From Dorea formicigenerans (GTDB lineage Bacteria > Bacillota > Clostridia > Lachnospirales > Lachnospiraceae), in the NCBI RefSeq assembly GCF_025150245.1, contig NZ_CP102279.1, positions 671,001-735,000 on the forward strand: a stretch of 64,000 nucleotides of DNA. The letters are read 5' to 3'. The translations under genes were made by a program, and so were the position numbers. This document shows, piece by piece, positions 1-8,937 of the stretch (within the stretch, counting starts at the first letter, position 1; the number at the start of each line of letters is the position of its first letter). Below the pieces are notes generated by a model that was not told the origin of the DNA, ran no database searches, and was given only the letters and a program-made list of their open reading frames with translations.

Positions 1-64
1 TTAAGAAATGTATTCTAATATATCAGGTGTGAAGATAAAGGCTGGAAAAAGGAGAGGAAATGTT

Positions 65-727
65 ATGGATTATGTGAGGATTTTATATACTTATATAGTT
101 GAGGATTTTATGTACAGTGGTTATCTGCTTCTTACGTTGCTGCTACCGTGTCTGATATATCAGGGACTAATGGAAATCAAAGCAAAGCAAAATTCCAGGC
201 GTGTGCCTGCAAAATATTATTTTGGAGTTTATGTAATGCTCGTTTATCTGTGGGTGGTATTTAAAGTGACAGGGATAGGCCTGTTGGCAGACATTGTAAG
301 ACTTAAAGATGCCATCAGTGGTGGATATAACCGGAATCCACTGGCAGGATTGGGCATGGGGTTTGTGTTAAATATAATCATGTTTCTGCCGCTTGGGCTG
401 TTGATACCATGTATATGGAAGAAATGCAGAAGCATAACAAATGTCACGGTTACAGGATTTTTATTGTCGTTAACAATTGAAATTTCTCAGATATTTAACG
501 CGCGTGCAACAGATATTGATGATCTGCTTGCAAATACGATCGGCGCGTGTGCAGGATATCTGATCTGGAGAGGTATTTATGTGTTAGTTTGTGGAAAACA
601 GAAAGAAAAAGGTGATGGACATGTGGAAAATCCAATAGAGGCTGATGGAAGAAAATGGGAACCAATGATATATCTGGCGCTGGCTTTTTCCGGAGCGTTC
701 TTTCTGTATAATCCATATGTGCAATAA
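65..727 (+). CDS. VanZ-like membrane protein
   Basis: Small integral membrane protein of the VanZ-like family (220 aa). About four to five hydrophobic segments are visible, and the family core is clear: an N-x-x-x-F-x-P-L-G-like stretch (NIIMFLPLGLLIP), then a helix with SLTIEISQ, then the R-x-T-D-I-D-D-L-x-x-N-x-x-G signature (RATDIDDLLANTIGA). The start at 65 is chosen over an upstream ATG at 8 because GGAGAGG lies seven bases before it. The biochemical role of VanZ-like proteins is poorly known; some lower teicoplanin or lipopeptide susceptibility. A hairpin terminator follows directly. Family assignment is firm, function is not. Confidence 0.85.
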   Translation: MDYVRILYTYIVEDFMYSGYLLLTLLLPCLIYQGLMEIKAKQNSRRVPAKYYFGVYVMLVYLWVVFKVTGIGLLADIVRLKDAISGGYNRNPLAGLGMGFVLNIIMFLPLGLLIPCIWKKCRSITNVTVTGFLLSLTIEISQIFNARATDIDDLLANTIGACAGYLIWRGIYVLVCGKQKEKGDGHVENPIEADGRKWEPMIYLALAFSGAFFLYNPYVQ

Positions 728-749
728 TGAATTGCAGAAGTGCAGAAGA

Positions 750-793
750 CACTAAAAAAGGTCCACCGGACCTTTTTGTCGTATGCTTGGCAA
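750..793. repeat. 44-nt hairpin repeat, copy 1 (inverted relative to copy 2)
   Basis: A 44-nt segment that recurs in inverted orientation at 8013-8056 with two differences. It contains the hairpin AAAAAGGTCC-ACC-GGACCTTTTT (755-777), which works as a terminator on both strands and sits between the convergent VanZ-like and ThiE-like genes. One difference between the copies turns a C-G pair into a U-G pair, so the stem is kept. Confidence 0.75.
755..777. terminator. bidirectional intrinsic terminator
   Basis: Perfect 10-bp stem (AAAAAGGTCC / GGACCTTTTT) with a 3-nt loop and T-tracts on both strands, between two convergent genes. Confidence 0.8.
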
Positions 794-810
794 CAAAAAA
801 AGATGCAGTT

Positions 811-1485
811 TTAAAGCTGCATCATTCCTGACATAATACACCCGCCGCAGGCACCTTGTTTTTTCAGGCTGTTCCATTGTTGCGGGTCAAATTTTATTCC
901 GCCGATTCCGTAGACAGGAATCGTGACTGCATCACAGACATTTTTCAAAAAATCAAGTCCACGTGGCGGCAGGCCTTTCTTACAATCTGTTGTGAAAATG
1001 TGTCCGGCTGTCACATAGGTCGCACCGAGCCGTTCTGCTTCCATGGCATCCTCGACAGAATGAACAGATGTGCCGATTTTATGAAAGTCCGTAACATGAA
1101 AACTCTGCGAGATTGTCGAATTCTGACTTTGTAAATGCTTCTGCGACTCGGCAGACAACTCCCGTAACAGAGGCAGTGGCAAATGAATGGCATCATGTCC
1201 GAGTTCCAGCGCTGCTTTCCAGTAAGTATGTAAGATACATGGGACATCGTAAGCTTTACAGATATCCAGAATATTTTTTGCTAATGTTTTGTATTCGTCT
1301 TCTGGCAAATCCTTTTCTCTAAGAACGAGAGCGTCCGGGTGCCATTCGCAGACGCGTTTAATCTGGTCTTCAAAAGGTTGATTGCAGAGATGTCGGTTTG
1401 AAATGGCAAGGATTTGGAAATTTCTGCCAGGATTATTCATCTTCTTGAGAATAGAATTATTTATCATAGAATCATTACAGTTCAT
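811..1485 (-). CDS. ThiE/TenI-family thiamine phosphate synthase-like protein
   Basis: TIM-barrel protein of the ThiE/TenI superfamily (224 aa). ThiE joins hydroxymethylpyrimidine diphosphate and thiazole phosphate to make thiamine phosphate; TenI is a related thiazole tautomerase. Visible signatures are ALVLREKDLP (substrate-binding strand), ILHTYWKAALELGHDAIHLPL, SVHSVEDAMEAERLGATYVTAGHIFTT and the C-terminal phosphate-binding VYGIGGI. The diphosphate loop reads TTDCKKGLPPRG rather than the classic T-x-T-K form, and no other thi genes are nearby, so a TenI-like role cannot be excluded. An inner start at 1440 is possible because no strong ribosome site precedes 1485. Confidence 0.8.
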   Translation of the reverse strand: MNCNDSMINNSILKKMNNPGRNFQILAISNRHLCNQPFEDQIKRVCEWHPDALVLREKDLPEDEYKTLAKNILDICKAYDVPCILHTYWKAALELGHDAIHLPLPLLRELSAESQKHLQSQNSTISQSFHVTDFHKIGTSVHSVEDAMEAERLGATYVTAGHIFTTDCKKGLPPRGLDFLKNVCDAVTIPVYGIGGIKFDPQQWNSLKKQGACGGCIMSGMMQL

Positions 1486-1733
1486 ATTGGATTCCTACTT
1501 TCTGAAAACTTCTCACAGCTTATTACATAAGCTCTTCTTTGAAATTTACATTTCCCAGTATAAAAAGTCTGATATGGAATGTCAATGTATGCTTCAAAGA
1601 AACACGAAAATATTCATAATATATGTTATACTCTAGTTGCAATGTTCGACTTGAATTTGCGTGTGACAGAAAACTCGCAATCATTATTAGTGACAAAAGC
1701 TTGAAATGATAGAAAAGGATTACGGGAAATTAC

Positions 1734-2840
1734 ATGGAACAGTACTATTATAATAGGATGAATAAAATAGAACAGGCAGTTTATCATGCCTTGTATCAGG
1801 GATTTTTAAATATAGATGAAGAGATTCAGATCCCAAGACTGGAGGGTGAGGCACTCTATAATGTCTTTTTCAAGCTCCGGCTGGATCATCCGGAAATTTT
1901 CTGGGCAACAGGCTATAAGTATAAATATTACAACGATTCTCCCAATCTGATTTTTGTGCCGGAATATTTATTTGAAAAAGCAAAGATAAAAGAACATCAG
2001 AAAGCCATGACAGCCCGAGTAGAGAAAATCACAAGAGAAGCGAAAACATTTTCCCAGTGGGACAAGGAAAAATATATACACGACTTTTTATGTGAAAGTA
2101 TACATTATGATAAGCTGAAAAAACCTTATTCCCATGAGATTATCGGACCTTTAGGGCATGGGGTAGGCGTATGTGAAGGAATTGCAAAATCCGTGAAGGT
2201 ATTGTGTGATGCCCTTGGAATTTGGTGTATGATCGCAGTGTGTGGAAATAATCCGGAAAAAGGGATTAAGTACCGTCATACATGGAATATTGTAAAGATT
2301 GACGGACAGTATTATCACCTGGACGTAACATTTGACAATACGCTTGGCAATTATGAGAAAAAAGAAAATCAGAAACCGGAAAACAAAACTCCACGCAACA
2401 CATCGGGAAAGAACAAAGCCAGAAAAGCAGAACAGATGGATTTCAGGTACGATTATTTTAACCTGGATGATAAAAACATTTTCCGGGATCACGAACCACT
2501 GTTGTATCCGGCTCCAGCATGCAACGAGGGCGGACACTTCTATTATAAAGAAAAGAAACTGTCATTTACAAAGATAGAAGATGTATACAAGCGGTCGCTT
2601 CAGGCAGCGAAAAAAGGACGCGTGCTGACCTTTCACTGGCGAGGCGGTTATCTGACCAAAGAAGTGCTAAAAGAACTTCTGGAAGAAATCGAGAGAGCCG
2701 GACGTGAGAAAAATAAACAGCCTCAGATCAGTCTGAACTGGGCACAGGCAGTCTTGAGGGTGGAGTATCAGGAACTGCCGGAAGGCATGATCAGAGAAAC
2801 GAAAGTTGTGATGGAAGATGCCAATGAAGGAGAGAGATAA
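1734..2840 (+). CDS. transglutaminase-like domain protein
   Basis: A 368-aa cytoplasmic protein with a transglutaminase/cysteine-protease-like core. The catalytic triad candidates are Cys in GVGVCEGIAKSV (about residue 145), His in YRHTWNIVKI (about 184) and Asp in YYHLDVTFDN (about 199), in the order expected for the fold. No signal peptide is seen, which is unusual since many family members are exported. The following gene starts with TTG directly after its stop codon and has its ribosome site inside this gene, so the two are translationally coupled and probably act together. Substrate is unknown; a protease or peptide cross-linking role is only inferred. Confidence 0.75.
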   Translation: MEQYYYNRMNKIEQAVYHALYQGFLNIDEEIQIPRLEGEALYNVFFKLRLDHPEIFWATGYKYKYYNDSPNLIFVPEYLFEKAKIKEHQKAMTARVEKITREAKTFSQWDKEKYIHDFLCESIHYDKLKKPYSHEIIGPLGHGVGVCEGIAKSVKVLCDALGIWCMIAVCGNNPEKGIKYRHTWNIVKIDGQYYHLDVTFDNTLGNYEKKENQKPENKTPRNTSGKNKARKAEQMDFRYDYFNLDDKNIFRDHEPLLYPAPACNEGGHFYYKEKKLSFTKIEDVYKRSLQAAKKGRVLTFHWRGGYLTKEVLKELLEEIERAGREKNKQPQISLNWAQAVLRVEYQELPEGMIRETKVVMEDANEGER

Positions 2841-3854
2841 TTGGAAACAGAGAAAAGCACAGAAAATGTGTGGAAAGCAGAGCAAAAGAATAAAGAAAAT
2901 GTGGAAAATCAGGCGTACCAGATCAGTCAGGAGAGAGCTTTGGAGATGTTGGAAGAACTTTTGGAACAAGATCAGTTCGAATTACTTCTGCCAGAGTATA
3001 AACTGGTTTATATGATGAACGATGCAGTGGAAAGCTTTCTTGTATTTCACGGTGCGCGAATGACCGGAATTTATCAGGACGATTATGAAGGACCACTGGA
3101 TGCATCAGTTACCTATGAAAATGGAGAATATGTGCTTGTGGTACATCAGGACGATTCCGTTGTAACGCTCTTTTACCAGTCGCTGTCAGTGGAAGTACAT
3201 TTATACAATTATGGAGAAATCGGACATTTCTGGGTGGAAGGGTACGAATACTTAAGACAACTGGAATATCGCATTGCAATTTTACGGGACAAATTAGAAT
3301 ATCTGGGACCGGAATTCTGCACACCGACAGAACAGAAACTGGCAATGTTAGAACAGTTCCCGCCACTCAATTACTGCTGTTACCCGGCGGTGCCGGATCA
3401 ATATATTGTACCAAAAGATAATCCGTGGCAGCCGTCAGAAGAGGCAATCACAGTCATGGAAGAATTCGCAGAAGAAGCAGACGATAAAAGCATGATAAAG
3501 TTATTAAAATATTACCGGAAACATCATGGTATGAGAATGAGTCGTTACATAGCTGTAAAATTACATCAGACAAAACATGTACGCTTCATAGAACTTCTGA
3601 CAGAAAAACTCAAACAAGAAGCCGCAAACTATCCAAACCGGAGTTTCGGAAAAGAAGCTGATGAAAGACATCAGAAACTTATCAGTCAGGCAAAAAAAGA
3701 GCAGGCAGAACTTTATCAGCAGGGAATCAAGTCCGAGGTACTAAGAGAAGAGCCATTCGTCACCGCACAAGACGAACTCGACTATAAGGTTTATCTCATG
3801 ATTTATAAGTGGCAGGGAAAAAACAGGGGCGTCAATGTCAGAAGAATAAATTAA
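2841..3854 (+). CDS. uncharacterised protein coupled to transglutaminase-like gene
   Basis: I do not recognise the family with certainty. The 337-aa product is acidic, with no membrane segment or signal peptide, rich in Glu/Gln and Tyr, with an N-terminal helical part and a middle part predicted to be beta-rich (residues about 60-130). The start is a TTG that abuts the preceding stop and has AAGGAGAG six bases upstream, so re-initiation from the transglutaminase-like gene is likely. The tight coupling suggests a partner or regulator of that enzyme. Confidence 0.7.
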   Translation: METEKSTENVWKAEQKNKENVENQAYQISQERALEMLEELLEQDQFELLLPEYKLVYMMNDAVESFLVFHGARMTGIYQDDYEGPLDASVTYENGEYVLVVHQDDSVVTLFYQSLSVEVHLYNYGEIGHFWVEGYEYLRQLEYRIAILRDKLEYLGPEFCTPTEQKLAMLEQFPPLNYCCYPAVPDQYIVPKDNPWQPSEEAITVMEEFAEEADDKSMIKLLKYYRKHHGMRMSRYIAVKLHQTKHVRFIELLTEKLKQEAANYPNRSFGKEADERHQKLISQAKKEQAELYQQGIKSEVLREEPFVTAQDELDYKVYLMIYKWQGKNRGVNVRRIN

Positions 3855-4331
3855 ATTTCCAAAATAAAAAGAGCCCTCCCACCGGAAGACTCTCAAAGGA
3901 AAAAGTATGAAAAAGAAAATTGTTATTTATATCTCAGCCTCTCTCTTGCTGATGTCTATATAATAATGAAAAAATGTTTTCGATTTGTGTTTAGATTGTT
4001 AAAAAAGTGTGAATCATGGAAAAGAAAAGTTTTGATGCAATTTTTATCTGTTATAGACAAGAAAAAAGGGAAAAAAGAGGTTAAAATGAAATTTGCAATT
4101 TGAAATCTTGCAAATTTCATTGTTATTTTCTTAACTATTGTCGGAAAATGAAGTTGTCATATTTTTATCTTGCATTTCTCAGAAAAATCCTGTAAACTAA
4201 ATCAAAAGTGCATGTAATCCGTGTGGGGCAGATGAACTATCATGCGACTTTTCGGTCAAGTTGTAATTGCCCGTGGGATTAGAGAGAAAAAGGCTAATTG
4301 CAAACCAATAAAAAAAGAGAGGAAGAAGACA
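3855..4331. other. 477-nt intergenic region: inverted repeat, promoter and structured leader of pyc
   Basis: Contents seen: an 18-codon ORF (3908-3964, probably not a gene); a perfect 14-bp inverted repeat, AATGAAATTTGCAA at 4085-4098 with its complement at 4108-4121; a promoter at 4170-4198; and a leader of about 127 nt in which GGGCA (4226-4230) can pair with TGCCC (4268-4272) around a smaller hairpin (CGACTT 4245-4250 with AAGTTG 4258-4263). The inverted repeat is AT-rich and lies upstream of the promoter, so it may be an operator or a weak terminator. Confidence 0.55.
4170..4198 (+). promoter_or_regulatory. probable promoter of pyc
   Basis: TTGCAT and TAAACT hexamers separated by 17 bp, with a TG one base before the second hexamer. 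It is the best sigma-A match between the preceding gene and pyruvate carboxylase. Confidence 0.5.
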
Positions 4332-7300
4332 ATGAAACAGTTCAAGAAAGTTCTGGTGGCGAACCGTGGGGAAATCGCCATTCGAGTATTCCGCGCACTC
4401 AATGAGCTCGGAATTGTGACAGTCAGCATTTATTCTAAGGAAGACAGATACGCTCTTTTCCGTTCCAAAGCAGACGAATCCTATCCCCTGAATCCTGATA
4501 AAGGACCAATCGATGCATATCTTGATATTGATACAATTATTAAGATCGCACTGAATGCAGGCGTAGATGCAATCCATCCTGGATATGGGTTCCTGTCAGA
4601 GAATCCGGAGTTTGTAGATGCATGTGAACAGAATGGCATTACATTTATTGGACCTTCCAGTGATATTATGAGAGCAATGGGAGATAAGATTTCTTCCAAA
4701 CAGATTGCCATTGCAGCAGATGTACCAATCATTCCTGGAGTAGATCACGCGATGAAGTCTTATGAAGAGGCAGCGAAGATCGCAGACATGGTCGGATATC
4801 CGATTATGCTGAAAGCTTCCAACGGTGGTGGCGGACGTGGTATGCGTATTGTCAATGATCCGGCTGATCTGGAAAAAGAATTCAACGAGGCGAGAAATGA
4901 ATCTAAAAAAGCTTTCGGTGATGATATGATTTTCGTTGAGAAATATCTGAAAGGACCAAAGCATATTGAGGTTCAGGTGATCGGAGATAATTACGGCAAT
5001 GTTGTGCATCTGTTCGACCGTGACTGCTCTGTGCAGAGACGTCACCAGAAGGTCGTAGAGTATGCGCCGGCATTTACCATTCCAGACGAGACAAGAGAGA
5101 AGATTTTTGATGCAGCAATCCGTCTTTGTAAAAATGTTGGATATGTTAATGCAGGAACACTGGAGTTTCTGGTAGACAGAGATAACAATCCATACTTTAT
5201 TGAAATGAATCCTCGTATTCAGGTAGAGCATACAGTCAGTGAGATGGTGACAGGAATTGATATCGTGCAGGCTCAGATCCTGGTTGCAGAAGGATATGCT
5301 CTTGATTCAGAGGAGATACATATTAAATCGCAGGAAGATGTTACATGTAACGGATATTCTATTCAGACTCGTGTTACTTCTGAAGATCCGGCAAATAACT
5401 TCCTGCCGGATACAGGTGAGATGACAGTATATCGTTCCGGTTCCGGTAATGGTATCCGTCTGGACGGTGGCTGTGCATATGTCGGAGCCGTTGTATCACC
5501 ACACTATGACAGTCTGCTTGTAAAGATTATTTCTCATGACCGTACCTTTGCAGGTGCAGTGAGAAAATCCGAGCGTGCCCTTCAGGAGATGCGTATCCGT
5601 GGAGTTAAGACAAATATTCCGTTCCTGATCAATGTGCTGAACCACCCGACATTCCAGTCCGGTCAGTGTTACACAACATTTATCGAGGAGACACCGGAGT
5701 TATTCCGCCTGACACACAGCCTGAACCGTGCGACTAAGATCATTGAGTTTATCGGTGATCGTATCATCAATTCTGACATGGGTAAGAAGAAACAGTTCGA
5801 CAACCGTATTCTGCCGACATTTGACCATGATAAACCGGTCTATGGTGCAAGAGATGAATTTTTAAAACTTGGTGCAGAAGGCTACATGCAGAAGATTTTA
5901 AAAGAAGAAAAGCTTTATGTTACAGATACAAGTATGCGTGATGCGCAGCAGTCACTGGTGGCAACACGTATGCGTAGCAAAGATCTGTGCGGTGCCGCTT
6001 ATGCGACAAATGCATTTATGCAGAACGCATTTTCAGTAGAGGCATGGGGAGGTGCTACGTTTGATACAGCGTACCGATTCCTGAAGGAGTCACCGTGGAA
6101 ACGTCTGACAACTTTAAGAGAGCGTATGCCGAACACATTGATCCAGATGTTGCTTCGTGCGTCCAATGCCGTTGGATACAGCAACTATCCGGACAACCTT
6201 GTAAAAGAGTTCATTCAGATCTCAGCAGAGAATGGAATCGATGTATTCCGTATTTTTGACAGTCTGAACTGGATCGAGACTATGAAACTGCCAATCGAGG
6301 AGGCACTTAAGACTGGAAAGATCGTTGAAGGTGCAATCTGCTACACAGGAGATATTACAAGTCCGAACGAGACAAAGTATACATTAGATTATTATGTGAA
6401 GATGGCGAAAGAACTGGAGTCTTTAGGATGCCATTCTATTGCGATCAAGGATATGGCAGGACTTCTGAAGCCGCTGGCAGCAAAAGAACTGATCAGCACA
6501 CTGAAGAGAGAACTTCATGTACCATTACATTTGCATACACACGATTCCACGGGAAATGGTGTAAGTACTGTTATGATGGCGGCAGAAGCCGGCGTAGATA
6601 TTGTCGACCTGGCAATTGAGTCTATGTCATCACTGACCAGTCAGCCGTCTATGAACGCAGTAGCAGAGGCACTTCGTGGAACAAGACGTGACACAGGCCT
6701 GAAGCCGGAGGAACTGACAGAATTAAGTCACTACTACAGCCGTGTGCGTGAAGTATATGCACCATTTGAAAGTGATATGAAATCTCCAAACACAGAGATT
6801 TACAAATATGAGATTCCAGGAGGACAGTACTCCAACTTGCTTGCACAGGTAACAAGTATGGGATCACCAGATGATTTTGAAGCAATCAAGGGACTTTACA
6901 AAGACGCCAATGATCTGCTTGGAAACATCGTAAAAGTAACTCCAACTTCCAAGGCAGTCGGTGATCTGGCTATCTTTATGTACAAGAATGGCCTGACAAA
7001 AGATAATATTCTGACAGAAGGTGCCGGATTATCCTATCCGGATTCCGTCGTATCTTATTTCCAGGGTATGATGGGACAGCCGTATGGTGGATTCCCGAAG
7101 GAACTGCAGAAGATTGTCCTGAAAGATATTAAACCACTGACAGAACGTCCAGGTGCACTTCTCCCGGCAGTTGATCTGGATCAGATTAAGAAGGATCTGT
7201 GCGAGAAATATCATTATGAGGATCGCTCAGAAGCAGATATGTGCAAGAAAGCAGTCAGCTATGCGCTGTATCCGAAGGTATATGAGGACTATTGCGAACA

Positions 7301-7769
7301 CTTTGAGATTTACAATGATGTTACAAGATTGGAAAGTCACGTATACTTCTATGGCCTTAGAAAGGGTGAGGAGACTTACTTGAAGATTGGCGAAGGAAAG
7401 GAACTTCTGATCAAATATCTGGAAGCAAGCGAGCCGGACGAGGACGGATACCGTACATTGATGTTCCAGGTAAATGGATCTATCCGTAACGTTAAGATTC
7501 TGGATAAGAAACTGGAGATCAAGACAGATCGTAAGCTTAAGGCAAGCAAGTCCAATCCGAAACAGCTTGGAGCAAATATCCCAGGTATCGTAGGAAATGT
7601 TCTTGTCAAAGAGGGAGATCCGGTCAAAGTCAATACACCGCTTCTTACTCTGGAAGCTATGAAGATGGAGACAATCGTTGTATCTACGATCGAAGGTGTT
7701 GTAGACAAGATTTATGTAAAACCAGGTGAGACAGTGCATCAGGACGATCTGATGATGTCCTTCCAGTAA
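4332..7769 (+). CDS. pyc: pyruvate carboxylase
   Basis: Single-chain pyruvate carboxylase (1145 aa, the usual length), which makes oxaloacetate from pyruvate, bicarbonate and ATP to refill the TCA/aspartate branch. Domains in order: biotin carboxylase (residues about 5-450, starting VLVANRGEIAIRVFRAL, with the ATP-grasp loop NGGGGRGMRI and EMNPRIQVEHTVSE), carboxyltransferase of HMG-CoA-lyase fold (about 530-820, TDTSMRDAQQSLVATRMR, with the metal-site HLHTHDSTG), the PC/OADA central domain, and a C-terminal biotinyl domain with the biotin Lys in EAMKME (Lys1111). The start at 4332 is preferred over 4242 because AGAGGAAG precedes it and family homology begins there. Monocistronic. Confidence 0.97.
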   Translation: MKQFKKVLVANRGEIAIRVFRALNELGIVTVSIYSKEDRYALFRSKADESYPLNPDKGPIDAYLDIDTIIKIALNAGVDAIHPGYGFLSENPEFVDACEQNGITFIGPSSDIMRAMGDKISSKQIAIAADVPIIPGVDHAMKSYEEAAKIADMVGYPIMLKASNGGGGRGMRIVNDPADLEKEFNEARNESKKAFGDDMIFVEKYLKGPKHIEVQVIGDNYGNVVHLFDRDCSVQRRHQKVVEYAPAFTIPDETREKIFDAAIRLCKNVGYVNAGTLEFLVDRDNNPYFIEMNPRIQVEHTVSEMVTGIDIVQAQILVAEGYALDSEEIHIKSQEDVTCNGYSIQTRVTSEDPANNFLPDTGEMTVYRSGSGNGIRLDGGCAYVGAVVSPHYDSLLVKIISHDRTFAGAVRKSERALQEMRIRGVKTNIPFLINVLNHPTFQSGQCYTTFIEETPELFRLTHSLNRATKIIEFIGDRIINSDMGKKKQFDNRILPTFDHDKPVYGARDEFLKLGAEGYMQKILKEEKLYVTDTSMRDAQQSLVATRMRSKDLCGAAYATNAFMQNAFSVEAWGGATFDTAYRFLKESPWKRLTTLRERMPNTLIQMLLRASNAVGYSNYPDNLVKEFIQISAENGIDVFRIFDSLNWIETMKLPIEEALKTGKIVEGAICYTGDITSPNETKYTLDYYVKMAKELESLGCHSIAIKDMAGLLKPLAAKELISTLKRELHVPLHLHTHDSTGNGVSTVMMAAEAGVDIVDLAIESMSSLTSQPSMNAVAEALRGTRRDTGLKPEELTELSHYYSRVREVYAPFESDMKSPNTEIYKYEIPGGQYSNLLAQVTSMGSPDDFEAIKGLYKDANDLLGNIVKVTPTSKAVGDLAIFMYKNGLTKDNILTEGAGLSYPDSVVSYFQGMMGQPYGGFPKELQKIVLKDIKPLTERPGALLPAVDLDQIKKDLCEKYHYEDRSEADMCKKAVSYALYPKVYEDYCEHFEIYNDVTRLESHVYFYGLRKGEETYLKIGEGKELLIKYLEASEPDEDGYRTLMFQVNGSIRNVKILDKKLEIKTDRKLKASKSNPKQLGANIPGIVGNVLVKEGDPVKVNTPLLTLEAMKMETIVVSTIEGVVDKIYVKPGETVHQDDLMMSFQ

Positions 7770-7789
7770 AAAGATTTTTGAAAAAAGCC

Positions 7790-7818
7790 TTGAAAAGGAC
7801 TAATCAGAGGATTATAAT
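7790..7818 (+). promoter_or_regulatory. promoter of the FMN riboswitch-ribU transcript
   Basis: TTGAAA, 17-bp spacer, TATAAT, ending about 18 bp before the riboswitch aptamer. Confidence 0.75.
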
Positions 7819-7835
7819 CAAATACAGATAAGAGA

Positions 7836-7960
7836 GATTCTTCGGGGCAGGGTGTAATTCCCAACCGGCGGTAAAGTCCGCGACCCGCTGTGTAAGTGTA
7901 TGCAGTGGCTGATCTGGTGAGATTCCGGAACCGACAGTAAAGTCTGGATGAGAGAAGAAT
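7836..7960 (+). ncRNA. FMN riboswitch (RFN element)
   Basis: All conserved RFN blocks are present in order: TTCTTCGGGGCAGGG, AATTCCCAACCGGCGGTAAA, GTCCGCGACCCGC, GGTGAGATTCCGGAACCGAC, AGTAAAGTCTGGATGAGAGAAGA. The closing stem pairs TTCTTC with GAGAAGA. It is followed by an expression-platform terminator and the riboflavin transporter gene, so binding of FMN should shut off ribU. Confidence 0.97.
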
Positions 7961-7980
7961 TATGGTGAATGTATGTCAGT

Positions 7981-8010
7981 CCCCCGAAGCGTAAGCGTCG
8001 GGGGATTTTG
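7981..8010 (+). terminator. riboswitch expression-platform terminator
   Basis: CCCCCGA (7981-7987) pairs with TCGGGGG (7998-8004), followed by ATTTTG. Position directly after the FMN aptamer marks it as the regulated terminator. Confidence 0.75.
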
Positions 8011-8012
8011 TG

Positions 8013-8056
8013 TTGTCAAGCATACGACAAAAAGGTTCGGTGGACCTTTTTTAGTG
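8013..8056. repeat. 44-nt hairpin repeat, copy 2
   Basis: Inverted copy of 750-793 (42 of 44 identical). It contains the hairpin AAAAAGGTTC-GGT-GGACCTTTTT at 8029-8051, and so places a second terminator-like hairpin behind the FMN riboswitch terminator. Confidence 0.75.
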
Positions 8057-8180
8057 ATACATTCTAAAGAAGCATAGTTCCAAAAGAAGTATTCTTTCTT
8101 ACTTAAAATAAAAGAGGGCAGTGCCTGAGGTTTTCATTTGCACAGCTCAGACACACCGCAGATAAAAAGGAGAGAAAGAA

Positions 8181-8813
8181 ATGAGTACAAATGTAGCAAC
8201 ACAGAACAAGTCAAACACAGCAGGTATGTCAAAAGTAAGATTCATTACCCAGGTGGGAATGCTGGGGGCAATTGCAGTTATTTTAATGGCATTTGAAATA
8301 CCGCTTCCATTTGCACCGGCATTTTACAAGATTGATTTCAGCGAAGTTCCGGCACTGATCGGCTGCTTTGCAATGGGACCGGCAGCAGGAGCAATGATCG
8401 AACTTATTAAAATCGTATTACATCTTCTGATCAGTGGAACATCTACAGCAGGTGTCGGTGATATTGCCAACTTTGCAATTGGTTGTGCCTTTATCCTTCC
8501 GGCAGCATGGATCTATAAAGCAAAACACTCCAGAAAAAGTGCAATGATCGGAATGGCAGCAGGAACTGTATTTATGGCATTTATCGGTTGCTTTTTAAAT
8601 GCATATGTATTACTTCCGGCTTATGCAAAAGCATTTAGCATGCCAATCGATGCGCTGGTAGGAATGGGAACAGCAGTAAATGGTCATATTACGAATTTAC
8701 TTACATTTGTCGTATTTGCAGTAGCACCATTTAACCTTTTGAAAGGTGCAATGGTATCTGTTGTGGTACTTCTGATTTACAAGAAGATCAGTCCAATTCT
8801 GAAAATGAGATAA
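8181..8813 (+). CDS. ribU: riboflavin transporter, ECF S component RibU
   Basis: A 210-aa membrane protein with about five to six hydrophobic segments, the riboflavin-binding S component of an energy-coupling-factor transporter. Family marks are the N-terminal FITQVGMLGAIAVILMAFEIPLPF, the ALIGCFAMGPAAGAMIELIKIVLHLLISGT stretch with the GxxAG...LxK motif, and a glycine/alanine-rich middle part. AAGGAGAG sits well before the ATG. Control by the upstream FMN riboswitch fixes the substrate as riboflavin. The shared ECF energising module is not in this window. Confidence 0.95.
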   Translation: MSTNVATQNKSNTAGMSKVRFITQVGMLGAIAVILMAFEIPLPFAPAFYKIDFSEVPALIGCFAMGPAAGAMIELIKIVLHLLISGTSTAGVGDIANFAIGCAFILPAAWIYKAKHSRKSAMIGMAAGTVFMAFIGCFLNAYVLLPAYAKAFSMPIDALVGMGTAVNGHITNLLTFVVFAVAPFNLLKGAMVSVVVLLIYKKISPILKMR

Positions 8814-8854
8814 TATTCCTGAAATCCAACATCATTATATAGAAGGAAAATATT

Positions 8855-8937
8855 AAAAAATAGCAGGTGGATATATGGCACTCAATGTCAGGGTTTAAAT
8901 ATGACATTGAAAGCGATATGTTTACCTGTTATTTTTT
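8855..8937 (+). terminator. long hairpin terminator after ribU
   Basis: AAAAAATAGCAGGT (8855-8868) pairs with ACCTGTTATTTTTT (8924-8937) with one G-T, and a second perfect 9-bp hairpin (TCAATGTCA / TGACATTGA) lies inside. It ends in T6 and abuts the dispersed structured repeat. Confidence 0.65.

Noticed and set aside
3908-3964. 18-codon ORF (MKKKIVIYIS...) with AAAGGAAAA upstream
   Set aside because: It looks like the start of a signal peptide, but is too short and has no context; probably chance or a remnant.
4242-4331. Upstream start for pyruvate carboxylase
   Set aside because: The extra 30 residues do not match the family and no ribosome site lies before that ATG.
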